A DNA stretch of 18,247 nt from DATBFX01 sp036558305. GTDB taxonomy: Bacteria > Chloroflexota > Chloroflexia > Thermomicrobiales > UBA6265. Numbering within the stretch: the first letter of the stretch is position 1; every line of letters begins with the position of its first letter. The notes under the pieces were generated by a model that saw nothing but the letters and a program-made list of their open reading frames with translations, was not told where the DNA came from and made no database searches. Made by a program: the position numbers and the translations under genes. Positions 6,551 to 12,440 of this stretch are shown here, piece by piece. The stretch spans positions 1-18,247 of the forward strand of contig DATBFX010000084.1 of NCBI GenBank assembly GCA_036558305.1. Direction: 5' to 3'.

Positions 6551-6621
6551 TCGCGCCACGCCGCGCGCGACTCCTTCCCGACCGGCCGATCGGTCCCAAT
6601 CGGGCAGAGACGACCGATCCT

Positions 6622-6649
6622 TTGGGTCAACGATCGGGGAGGCTATGGT
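6622..6649 (+). promoter_or_regulatory. Possible promoter of the TPR/Trm112 genes
   Basis: TTGGGT (6622-6627), a 16-base spacer and TATGGT (6644-6649). The predicted start, near 6656, falls at the first base of the structured leader that follows, which supports the pairing of promoter and leader. Confidence 0.45.
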
Positions 6650-6656
6650 ATGGTTG

Positions 6657-6729
6657 CCCTCCGGATGGGCTCACCCTGCCGCCGGCTCCCGATGCGGCGG
6701 CAGTTGGGTGAACCGGTGAGCCCGGAGGG
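6657..6729 (+). promoter_or_regulatory. Structured leader with a sequestered ribosome-binding site
   Basis: Three nested helices: CCCTCC (6657-6662) with GGAGGG (6724-6729), GGGCTCACC (6667-6675) with GGTGAGCCC (6715-6723), and CTGCCGCC (6676-6683) with GGCGGCAG (6696-6703). GGAGGG is the only ribosome-binding-like sequence before the GTG at 6742 (12 bases away) and would be paired in this fold. TCACC (6671-6675) can instead pair with GGTGA at 6707-6711, which would free the outer helix. No known riboswitch consensus is recognised. A simple stable leader hairpin is the alternative. Confidence 0.5.
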
Positions 6730-6741
6730 CGTCGAGGCGCC

Positions 6742-7443
6742 GTGGCGCAACGCAGACCGCAGCCGCCGCGGACGAGGCCGGCAACCAACCCAAACCGCTC
6801 GTTTCGGCGTCGGCTGGCGCGAATGCCACGGGCACAGTTGGTTTTTTCGCTCGTCGCCCTCCTGGTCGTCGTCACGCTGGTCGTCGGCGCGCTCGGGACG
6901 GCGATCGTCGACGGTTTGACGAACTCCGGCCAGAACCAGGAACCGGCGACCATCGACCCCAACGAACCCGACGCCCCCGATGCCTACGAAACGTCGCTCC
7001 GCACCCAGGTGGCCGCCAATCCGAGCGACGCCGCGTCGCTGGCGCTCCTGGCGAACACCCTGGCCCAGAGCGGGCGCCTGAGCGAGGCGATCGACTATTA
7101 CGAAAAGGCGCTGGAACTCGATCCGGAAAACTGGACGCTTCGACTCGACTTCGCCCGGTCACTCGCCGACGGCGGCAAGCGGAACGACGCCGAGTTCCAA
7201 TTCAAAAAGATCGTCGCCGGTCAACCGGCAAATTACGAAGCCCATTACTACCTCGCGGAGCTGTACCGGAACTGGTTGCCGCCGCGGAACGACGAGGCCG
7301 CCGCCGAGTACCGACGAACCATCGAGGTCGGCCCCGGTACCTACGTCGCCGAATTGGCAGCCCAGGCCCTGAAGGAACTCGGTTACGCGACACCCGAACC
7401 GGCCGCATCGCCGGTATCGCCGAAAACGGAGGCCACGCCGTGA
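6742..7443 (+). CDS. Membrane-anchored TPR-repeat protein
   Basis: 233 residues from a GTG start; the first downstream ATG (6823) has no ribosome-binding site. The N-terminus is basic (residues 1-32), followed by one transmembrane helix at about 32-55 (LVFSLVALLVVVTLVVGAL), so the rest should lie outside the membrane. A Pro/Asp/Glu linker is followed by tetratricopeptide repeats from about 97, for example SLALLANTLAQSGRLSEAID then YYEKALELDPEN, plus two more helical pairs to about 212, and a Pro-rich tail. TPRs bind proteins; the partner is unknown. Its TGA overlaps the GTG of the Trm112-like gene (GTGA), so the two are translationally coupled. It somewhat resembles NrfG/CcmH-type TPR proteins, but no cytochrome-maturation genes are near. 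Confidence 0.85.
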   Translation: MAQRRPQPPRTRPATNPNRSFRRRLARMPRAQLVFSLVALLVVVTLVVGALGTAIVDGLTNSGQNQEPATIDPNEPDAPDAYETSLRTQVAANPSDAASLALLANTLAQSGRLSEAIDYYEKALELDPENWTLRLDFARSLADGGKRNDAEFQFKKIVAGQPANYEAHYYLAELYRNWLPPRNDEAAAEYRRTIEVGPGTYVAELAAQALKELGYATPEPAASPVSPKTEATP

Positions 7444-7616
7444 GTGACGCCGGTACGCAACCCGTCATCAGTCCCGAATTGCTCGCGATCCTCGTCTGCC
7501 CGGTCGACAAGCAGGAGTTGCGGCTCGAAGGGAACCGGTTGATCTGCACCGCCTGCAACCGGAGTTACCCGATCGAGGACGGCATTCCCAACATGCTCGT
7601 CGACGAGGATGCCTGA
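7440..7616 (+). CDS. Trm112/UPF0434-like small zinc-ribbon protein
   Basis: 58 residues, GTG start overlapping the TPR stop by four bases. Family pattern: PELLAILVCPVDKQELRLEG, then LICTACNRSYPIEDGIPNML. Cys20, Cys36 and Cys39 are present; the fourth usual zinc position (Cys in CPxC) is Asp23, a common variation in this family. Eukaryotic and archaeal Trm112 activates methyltransferases acting on tRNA, rRNA and release factors; the role of bacterial members is less clear. The coupling with a membrane TPR protein is an unexplained pairing. It ends one base before the LexA box of ruvB. Confidence 0.88.
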   Translation: MSDAGTQPVISPELLAILVCPVDKQELRLEGNRLICTACNRSYPIEDGIPNMLVDEDA

Positions 7617-7630
7617 CGAACAGACGTTCG
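7617..7630 (+). promoter_or_regulatory. LexA (SOS) operator upstream of ruvB
   Basis: CGAACAGACGTTCG matches the Gram-positive-type LexA box CGAAC-RNRY-GTTCG in every fixed position. It ends 10 bases before the TATACT box, so it covers the -35 position (7618-7623) of the ruvB promoter, where a repressor would block RNA polymerase. Confidence 0.85.
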
Positions 7631-7640
7631 GAATGCGGAG

Positions 7641-7646
7641 TATACT
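7641..7646 (+). promoter_or_regulatory. -10 box of ruvB, implying a leaderless mRNA
   Basis: TATACT ends six bases before the ATG at 7653. A transcript starting at the usual distance would begin at or beside the start codon, so the mRNA would have no ribosome-binding site. The -35 position is occupied by the LexA box. Confidence 0.6.
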
Positions 7647-7652
7647 CGGTTC

Positions 7653-8735
7653 ATGACTGACGCACGCCTCGCCCCACGCGGCCCAACCGAGAACCGCGAC
7701 CAACAGCGGGTGGTGACGCCGCGCCCGCGCGGCGAAGACTCCCAGATCGAGCGCAGTCTCCGCCCACGGCGGTTGGCCGAGTACATCGGGCAAGAGCGGG
7801 TGAAGTCGAGTCTGGCGATCTTCATCGCCGCGGCGAAACAGCGCAGCGAAACGCTCGACCACACGCTCTTCTACGGTCCGCCCGGTCTCGGCAAGACGAC
7901 GTTGGCCTCGATCATCGCGGTCGAGATGGGCGTCAATCTGCGCGTCACCTCCGGTCCGGCGATCGAACGCGCCGGCGATCTGGTCTCGATCCTGACGAAC
8001 CTGAAGGCGGGCGACGTCCTCTTCATCGACGAGATCCACCGGCTCAACCGCGCCGTCGAAGAGGTCCTCTATCCCGCGATGGAAGACTTTGCCGTCGACA
8101 TCGTGATCGGCAAAGGACCGGCCGCGCGGACGATGCGGATCAACCTGCCGCGCTTTACCCTCGTCGGCGCCACCACGCGGTTGGCACTCCTGACCGGGCC
8201 GTTGCGCGACCGGTTCGGTTCCGTCCTCCGGCTCGACTTCTACGAGTTGCCGGCGATGGAAGAGATCATCACGCGCTCTGCCGCGATCCTCCAGGTTCCC
8301 ATCGCCGAATCCGGGGCGCGGGCGATCGCGCTGCGGGCGCGCGGGACGCCGCGCGTGGCCAACCGCTTGCTGAAGCGCGTGCGCGACTTTGCGGAGGTGC
8401 ACGGCGAAGGGGCGATCACCGAGGAGACGGCCGACGCGGCGCTCGCCATGCTCGACGTCGACGAACTCGGACTCGACGACGTCGACCGCCGGATCTTGCG
8501 CGCCATCGTCGAGAAATTCGACGGCGGACCGGTCGGCATCGATACGCTGGCGGCGGCGACAAGCGAAGAGACCGACACCATCATGGACGTCTACGAGCCG
8601 TATCTCATCCAACTCGGCTTCCTCCAGCGCACGCCGCGGGGGCGAATCGTGACGCGACGCGCCTACGAGCACCTCAAGACGCCGCCGCCCGCCACCCTCG
8701 AGGCGCGCCAGCAAACGTTCCTCGAAGAGGTTTGA
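7653..8735 (+). CDS. ruvB: Holliday junction branch migration helicase RuvB
   Basis: 360 residues. ATPase ring motor that, with RuvA, drives branch migration of Holliday junctions in recombinational repair. The N-terminal 30 residues are a variable extension; RPRRLAEYIGQERV is the family start. Walker A is GPPGLGKTT (75-83), Walker B is LFIDEIHRL (123-131), sensor I is VGATTR, and the winged-helix C-domain contains EPYLIQLGFLQRTPRGR. All motifs are intact. A LexA box and a -10 lie directly upstream. The stop overlaps the queA start (TGATG). ruvA and ruvC are not in the window, so the complex must be assembled from separate loci. Confidence 0.98.
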   Translation: MTDARLAPRGPTENRDQQRVVTPRPRGEDSQIERSLRPRRLAEYIGQERVKSSLAIFIAAAKQRSETLDHTLFYGPPGLGKTTLASIIAVEMGVNLRVTSGPAIERAGDLVSILTNLKAGDVLFIDEIHRLNRAVEEVLYPAMEDFAVDIVIGKGPAARTMRINLPRFTLVGATTRLALLTGPLRDRFGSVLRLDFYELPAMEEIITRSAAILQVPIAESGARAIALRARGTPRVANRLLKRVRDFAEVHGEGAITEETADAALAMLDVDELGLDDVDRRILRAIVEKFDGGPVGIDTLAAATSEETDTIMDVYEPYLIQLGFLQRTPRGRIVTRRAYEHLKTPPPATLEARQQTFLEEV

Positions 8736-9799
8736 TGACCACATCGCCGGCCGACCTCCTGGTCTCGGACTTCGACTACGACCTCCCACCGGAGTTGATC
8801 GCCCAAACGCCGCTACCGGAGCGGGACCGGTCGCGCCTGCTCGTGCTCGACCGTGCCGCCGCGGCGATCCGGCACGCCCACATCCGCGACTTGCCACAAC
8901 TCCTGCAACCGGGAGATCTGATCGTCGCCAACAACAGCCGGGTCATCCCGGCCCGATTGCGTGCCAGGCGGAGCGGTACCGGCGGGCGCATCGAATTGCT
9001 CTTGCTCCAACGGGGTGACGACGGCGTCTGGGAAGCGTTGGCGCGGCCGGCGCGCCGGCTCCGTCCCGGCGAGCATCTCCTCCTGATCGGCAACGAACCC
9101 AACCACGACGCGACGGCGACGATCGAAGTGGTCGCGAAGGGCGACGAGGGGCTCGTGTGTGTCCGGTTCGTCGACGGCGGCGACGACCGACTCGACGCCT
9201 TCGGAACCGTCCCGCTGCCGCCCTACATCCATACCCGCTTGGACGAACCGGAGCGTTACCAGACGACGTATGCGACCGTGCCGGGATCGGCAGCGGCGCC
9301 GACGGCGGGTTTGCACGTTACGCCGGCTCTGCGAGAATCGCTCTGTCGACGAGGCGTCGGTTGGGCTGAGGTGACGTTGCACATCGGGCTCGACACCTTT
9401 CGTCCCGTGACGGTCGATCGAATCGCGGACCACCATATCCATCGCGAGTGGTGCTCCGTGACGGACGAGGTCGCTACGCGCATCGCCCGAACCCGCAACA
9501 CGGGCGGCCGCATCATCGCGCTGGGCACGACGGCGGCGCGCACGCTGGAAACACTCGGCCGTGATTGGAATGCCGGGGAACCGCGAGGACTTTCCGGGCC
9601 GACCGACGTTTTCATCACGCCCGGGTACGATTGGCGACTCGTCGATGGAATGGTGACCAACTTTCACCTGCCGCGCTCGACGCTGCTGATGATGGTCAGC
9701 GCCCTGGCGGGTCGGGAACGGATTCTGGCCGCCTACCGGGAGGCCATCGAGCGCCGATACCGCTTCTTTTCGTTTGGCGACGCGATGTTGATCGTGTAG
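8735..9799 (+). CDS. queA: S-adenosylmethionine:tRNA ribosyltransferase-isomerase QueA
   Basis: 354 residues. Transfers and isomerises the ribosyl part of S-adenosylmethionine onto preQ1 in tRNA to give epoxyqueuosine, a step of queuosine synthesis for tRNAs with GUN anticodons (including the tRNA-His here). Conserved blocks: FDYDLPPELIAQ near the start, LIVANNSRVIPARL, the AAPTAGLHVTP loop, LHIGLDTFRPV, LVDGMVTNFHLPRSTLLMMV and YRFFSFGDAMLI at the end. The ATG at 8735 is used because it overlaps the ruvB stop and has GAAGAGG five bases upstream. The overlap means it is made with ruvB and would be LexA-controlled too, unless it has an internal promoter. Confidence 0.97.
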   Translation: MTTSPADLLVSDFDYDLPPELIAQTPLPERDRSRLLVLDRAAAAIRHAHIRDLPQLLQPGDLIVANNSRVIPARLRARRSGTGGRIELLLLQRGDDGVWEALARPARRLRPGEHLLLIGNEPNHDATATIEVVAKGDEGLVCVRFVDGGDDRLDAFGTVPLPPYIHTRLDEPERYQTTYATVPGSAAAPTAGLHVTPALRESLCRRGVGWAEVTLHIGLDTFRPVTVDRIADHHIHREWCSVTDEVATRIARTRNTGGRIIALGTTAARTLETLGRDWNAGEPRGLSGPTDVFITPGYDWRLVDGMVTNFHLPRSTLLMMVSALAGRERILAAYREAIERRYRFFSFGDAMLIV

Positions 9800-9849
9800 G
9801 GTTGCCGCCGGCGACGCTCGGTCGGCGGGGATCAGACGTGAGGTTACAG

Positions 9850-10602
9850 ATGCACCATGCGGTCCGGCGCGACTCGACCCGATCTTCGACCACCGGCAAC
9901 GGGTTGCGATCCGCGGTCGTGCTTCTTTTCCTTTCGGCGCTTCTCGTCGGCTGCGGAAAAAAGAGCGAATCCGGTTCCAGCGGCGCAACGATCGCGGCAC
10001 CGACGTCGAATGCCGCCGATGCCGACGTCACCAGCGGCTGTTGGACGGCGGCCGACCGCAAGCAGTCGTCGACTCAGCCCATGCAATGGACCAAACCGCC
10101 GGCGATGATCGTCGATCCGGCGAAGCACTACACCGCGACGTTGACGACCAACAAGGGCTCCTTCGTCGTCGAGTTCTATCCGGGGGACGCGCCGCAGACG
10201 GTCAACAACTTCGTCTGCCTCGCCAAAGCGGGGTACTACGTCAATACGCCGTTCCACCGGATCGTGCAAGACTTCGTGATCCAGGGCGGCGACCCGACCG
10301 GCACCGGCGGCGGCGGCCCCGGCTACCAGTTCGCGGACGAGCCGATCAAACGGAACTACGAACTCGGCACGCTCGCGATGGCAAACGCCGGTCCCAATAC
10401 CAACGGCAGCCAATTTTTCGTCGTCGTCGGACCAAAGGGTGAAGCCTTGCCGCAGCAGTACACGATTTTCGGTAAGGTCACGTCCGGGATGGACGTCGTC
10501 AACACGATCGCGCAGACGCCGACGAAGACGAGCTCATCCGGAGAGAAATCGGTTCCGTTGGAACCGGTCGTGCTGCAAGACGTGACGATCGCGGAGTCTT
10601 AG
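9850..10602 (+). CDS. Lipoprotein cyclophilin-type peptidyl-prolyl isomerase
   Basis: 250 residues. The ATG at 9850 is chosen for GTGAGG six bases upstream; an in-frame GTG at 9838 is the alternative. Residues 19-35 are a signal peptide ending in the lipobox LVGC, so Cys35 should be lipidated and the protein held outside the membrane. A Ser/Ala-rich linker with two more Cys-containing segments leads to a cyclophilin domain at about 93-250. FHRIVQDFVIQGGDPTG (135-151) holds the catalytic Arg137 and Gln145, and NGSQFF (185-190) and FGKV (207-210) complete the active site. It speeds folding at proline bonds in exported proteins. It is very similar to the next gene, consistent with duplication followed by gain or loss of the export signal. 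Confidence 0.95.
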   Translation: MHHAVRRDSTRSSTTGNGLRSAVVLLFLSALLVGCGKKSESGSSGATIAAPTSNAADADVTSGCWTAADRKQSSTQPMQWTKPPAMIVDPAKHYTATLTTNKGSFVVEFYPGDAPQTVNNFVCLAKAGYYVNTPFHRIVQDFVIQGGDPTGTGGGGPGYQFADEPIKRNYELGTLAMANAGPNTNGSQFFVVVGPKGEALPQQYTIFGKVTSGMDVVNTIAQTPTKTSSSGEKSVPLEPVVLQDVTIAES

Positions 10603-10619
10603 CGCGGTCTCGACCGCGC
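10602..10619 (+). other. Stem-loop between the two cyclophilin genes
   Basis: GCGCGGT (10602-10608), loop CTCG, ACCGCGC (10613-10619), starting at the last base of the stop codon. No U-tract follows. It may be an attenuator or 3'-protecting hairpin. Confidence 0.4.
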
Positions 10620-10685
10620 AAGTCACCCGGTAACTGCCGCGACACGGCGGCGCATCGCGCGCGAATTGGCGCGTGGGGAGGGACG

Positions 10686-11216
10686 ATGGCAGCTCAGCAG
10701 TGGAAGCAACCGCCGGCATTGGCGATCGACCCGGCAAAGCGATACACGGGGTCGTTGGAAACGAACAAGGGCACGTTCGACGTCGAGTTCTACCCGGACG
10801 ACGCGCCGAAGACGGTCAACAACTTCGTCTTCCTGGCCCGGGCCGGTTACTACGACGACACCCCGTTTCACCGGATCATCAGCGGTTTCGTCATCCAGGG
10901 CGGCGACCCGACGGGAACCGGGCGCGGTGGTCCGGGGTATCGTTTTGAGGACGAACCGATCAATCGCAACTACGAACTCGGGACGCTGGCGATGGCGAAC
11001 GCCGGGCCGAACACCAACGGCAGTCAGTTCTTCGTCATCGTGGGCCCATCCGGGCGTCAACTGCCCAAGAACTACACGATTTTCGGCAAGGTCACCGCGG
11101 GCATGGAGGTCGTCGACGACATCGCGCGAACGCCGACGACGGGCCCGAGCGGCGGCGAACGGTCGACGCCGGTCGAACCGATCACGCTCAAGAAAGTGAC
11201 GATCACCGAGTCGTAG
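10686..11216 (+). CDS. Cytosolic cyclophilin-type peptidyl-prolyl isomerase
   Basis: 176 residues with GGGGAGG directly upstream (from about 10675). It has no signal peptide, so it should act in the cytosol. The cyclophilin domain covers about 17-176: FHRIISGFVIQGGDPTG (61-77) with Arg63 and Gln71, NGSQFFVIVG (111-120) with Gln114, and YTIFGKV (130-136). It aligns along its full length with residues 78-250 of the preceding lipoprotein, differing mainly in surface positions. The pair gives the cell one folding catalyst on each side of the membrane. A hairpin follows the gene. Confidence 0.95.
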   Translation: MAAQQWKQPPALAIDPAKRYTGSLETNKGTFDVEFYPDDAPKTVNNFVFLARAGYYDDTPFHRIISGFVIQGGDPTGTGRGGPGYRFEDEPINRNYELGTLAMANAGPNTNGSQFFVIVGPSGRQLPKNYTIFGKVTAGMEVVDDIARTPTTGPSGGERSTPVEPITLKKVTITES

Positions 11217-11239
11217 GCACGAGGTTCGCTTCTCAGGAA

Positions 11240-11277
11240 CGGACGGGCGTCGGATTGTTCGATTCGGCGCCCGTCCG
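11240..11277. terminator. Long hairpin between convergent genes
   Basis: CGGACGGGCG (11240-11249) pairs perfectly with CGCCCGTCCG (11268-11277), with an 18-base loop. No U-tract follows on either strand, but its position between the cyclophilin gene and the convergent small gene suggests a two-way transcription barrier. Confidence 0.5.
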
Positions 11278-11300
11278 ATCGCCGTGACAATGCGTCCGGT

Positions 11301-11522
11301 TCATGCAGCGTCTTGCAGTTCGTCGCAGACCGCCTCGTATTCGTGGAGAAGGTCGATCCAGAATGTCTCCCAGGCCGAAACGTCGGCCCCGGTCGCGATC
11401 GCTTGATCGATGCGGCGATACCCGTCGTCGAGCCGGCGGGCGAGGATCTCACTCCGGCGACCATGCGCTTCCTTGTCCGATCCGACCGCACCGGTAGGAA
11501 TCCGCCTCAACTCCGACATCAT
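11301..11522 (-). CDS. Small hypothetical helical protein
   Basis: 73 residues. The start at 11522 is chosen for GAGGG four to eight bases upstream of two adjacent ATGs; the longer frame to 11648 has poor composition and overlaps the next gene. After a basic N-terminal part, the sequence looks helical throughout (SEILARRLDDGYRRIDQAIA, then WETFWIDLLHEYEAVCDELQ), with a Trp/Phe/Tyr-rich acidic C-terminal helix suited to protein contact. The family is not recognised. It lies downstream of the annealing-like gene on the same strand with a gap of about 60 bases, so it may share its LexA-controlled promoter. Confidence 0.6.
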   Translation of the reverse strand: MMSELRRIPTGAVGSDKEAHGRRSEILARRLDDGYRRIDQAIATGADVSAWETFWIDLLHEYEAVCDELQDAA

Positions 11523-11583
11523 GCAACCCTCGGCCGACATGGCTCGCTCGACACGAGCGATTCGCACTCGGCAAGACACTCCG

Positions 11584-12234
11584 CTACGACGCCAGTTCGG
11601 TGACCGCGCGCCGCGACTGCAAGCGGTCGATGAAAGCCGAGGCGTCACGCCGGTCCAATTCGGCGACGGTTGCCTTGCCGTAGACGCGCTCGATCTCGCC
11701 GTTGAGTTCGTCGTCAGAGAGCCCCTTTTCGCGCGCGATCGCCTGGATGAACTTGAGCTGGCGCGGGGTCACCGGCTGGTTGAGACTGGCGACTCGGCGA
11801 TCGCCGTTGTCGCTTTGTCCCTCGGCCATGCGGCGCCCGCGGGTCGAGGCGAAGTCGATCGGCGAATCGACGACGGCCCCCTGCGTCGCTCCGAAGTCGA
11901 AGTCGGGGCAGAATTGGGTGCCGAAACCGAGCGCGGCGAGTGCGCGCCCCAGCGCCTTCGTCTCCGCCTTTTCCAGATAATCCCGGAAGTCGTTGTAGCC
12001 CTCACTGCCCCAACCGGTCGCCGAACCGCCGCCGGGAATCGTGACCCTGGCCCGGAAGACGGCCAAAGCCTGCCCTGAGCTTGCCGAAGGGTCGTGGCTG
12101 ACCAACTCGGTCTCGACGGTCGCGTCCGGGTGCGCCTCGCGCAACCAGACCAGCCGCCATTTGACTTCGAGGTAGTCGGACGAGCCGACCTTGGTCAGGT
12201 ACTTGCTGGGGTCGAAGTTGCTCTGCTGGGCCAT
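11584..12234 (-). CDS. Putative phage-type single-strand annealing (Rad52/ERF-like) protein
   Basis: 216 residues; GAGGAGGAGG lies nine bases before the ATG at 12234. The N-domain (about 10-115) contains KYLTKVGSSDYLEVKWRLVW, a Gly-rich strand IPGGGSATGWGSEG, and DYLEKAETKALGRALAALGF, a pattern seen in phage single-strand annealing proteins, where 'ETKAxGRALAxxGFG' precedes the end of the domain. After a loose linker, residues 155-206 (PVTPRQLKFIQAIAREKGLS and on to FIDRLQ) form a small helical domain often found at the C-terminus of phage recombination proteins. The assignment is from memory of these patterns and is not certain. A short repeat is inserted in frame at residues 48-56. A strong promoter with a LexA box precedes the gene, and dnaN-recF lie on the other side. 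Confidence 0.6.
   Translation of the reverse strand: MAQQSNFDPSKYLTKVGSSDYLEVKWRLVWLREAHPDATVETELVSHDPSASSGQALAVFRARVTIPGGGSATGWGSEGYNDFRDYLEKAETKALGRALAALGFGTQFCPDFDFGATQGAVVDSPIDFASTRGRRMAEGQSDNGDRRVASLNQPVTPRQLKFIQAIAREKGLSDDELNGEIERVYGKATVAELDRRDASAFIDRLQSRRAVTELAS
12069..12091 (-). repeat. Interspersed short repeat inside a gene (reads SASSGQA)
   Basis: The 23 bases from 12069 to 12091, with the core TGCCCTGAGCTTGCCGAAGG, belong to a repeat type I recognise as widespread in Chloroflexota-like genomes; the ends CCCT/AGGG form an imperfect inverted repeat. Here it is in frame and read as DPSASSGQA without breaking the gene. Confidence 0.6.
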
Positions 12235-12261
12235 CGGTGAGGACCTCCTCCTCAATGGTAA

Positions 12262-12275
12262 AGAACAAATGTTCT
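12262..12275 (-). promoter_or_regulatory. LexA (SOS) operator of the annealing-like gene
   Basis: AGAACAAATGTTCT contains GAAC-AAAT-GTTC, matching GAAC-RNRY-GTTC. It covers the predicted transcription start (about 12275) and lies 28 bases before the ATG, a classic repressor position. Confidence 0.8.
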
Positions 12276-12281
12276 GAGCGC

Positions 12282-12310
12282 ATTCTAGGACATCCATTCG
12301 CAGGTGTCAA
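12282..12310 (-). promoter_or_regulatory. Near-consensus promoter of the annealing-like gene
   Basis: On the minus strand: TTGACA (12310-12305), a 17-base spacer, TAGAAT (12287-12282). It is the best -35/-10 pair in the window and is followed directly by the LexA box. Confidence 0.85.
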
Positions 12311-12343
12311 GCTGGCAACGAAGAGCGGAAGGCGAATGAGTCC

Positions 12344-12364
12344 CTCAGTCCTCAGTCCTCAGTC
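12344..12364. repeat. Three tandem copies of CTCAGTC
   Basis: CTCAGTC at 12344-12350, 12351-12357 and 12358-12364, then a diverged CTCTCCC. It lies between the two divergent promoters, so copy-number change would alter their spacing. Confidence 0.8.
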
Positions 12365-12388
12365 CTCTCCCGTCTTCGTTTTGCCGTG

Positions 12389-12397
12389 TGCTATAAT
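12389..12397 (+). promoter_or_regulatory. Extended -10 promoter of dnaN
   Basis: TGC-TATAAT is a perfect -10 hexamer (12392-12397) with the TGn extension. No recognisable -35 is present, which the extended -10 can offset. The predicted leader is about 37 bases before the GTG at 12441. Confidence 0.65.
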
Positions 12398-12440
12398 TCG
12401 GAAAAGTGTACGGACACTGACCGCTGGAAGGGATGGACGG

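Noticed and set aside
6293..6559. Minus-strand frame with AGLAQLVEQLFRKQQVRG and AEPADALRSGRSG
   Set aside because: Translation through tRNA-Thr and tRNA-Leu; a well-known false protein family.
7383..8897. 504-residue minus-strand frame
   Set aside because: Antisense of ruvB and neighbours; high GC keeps the frame open, with Arg/Asp/Gly-rich composition and no family.
12235..12440. Replication origin beside dnaN
   Set aside because: No DnaA-box cluster or A/T-rich unwinding stretch, and dnaA is not adjacent.
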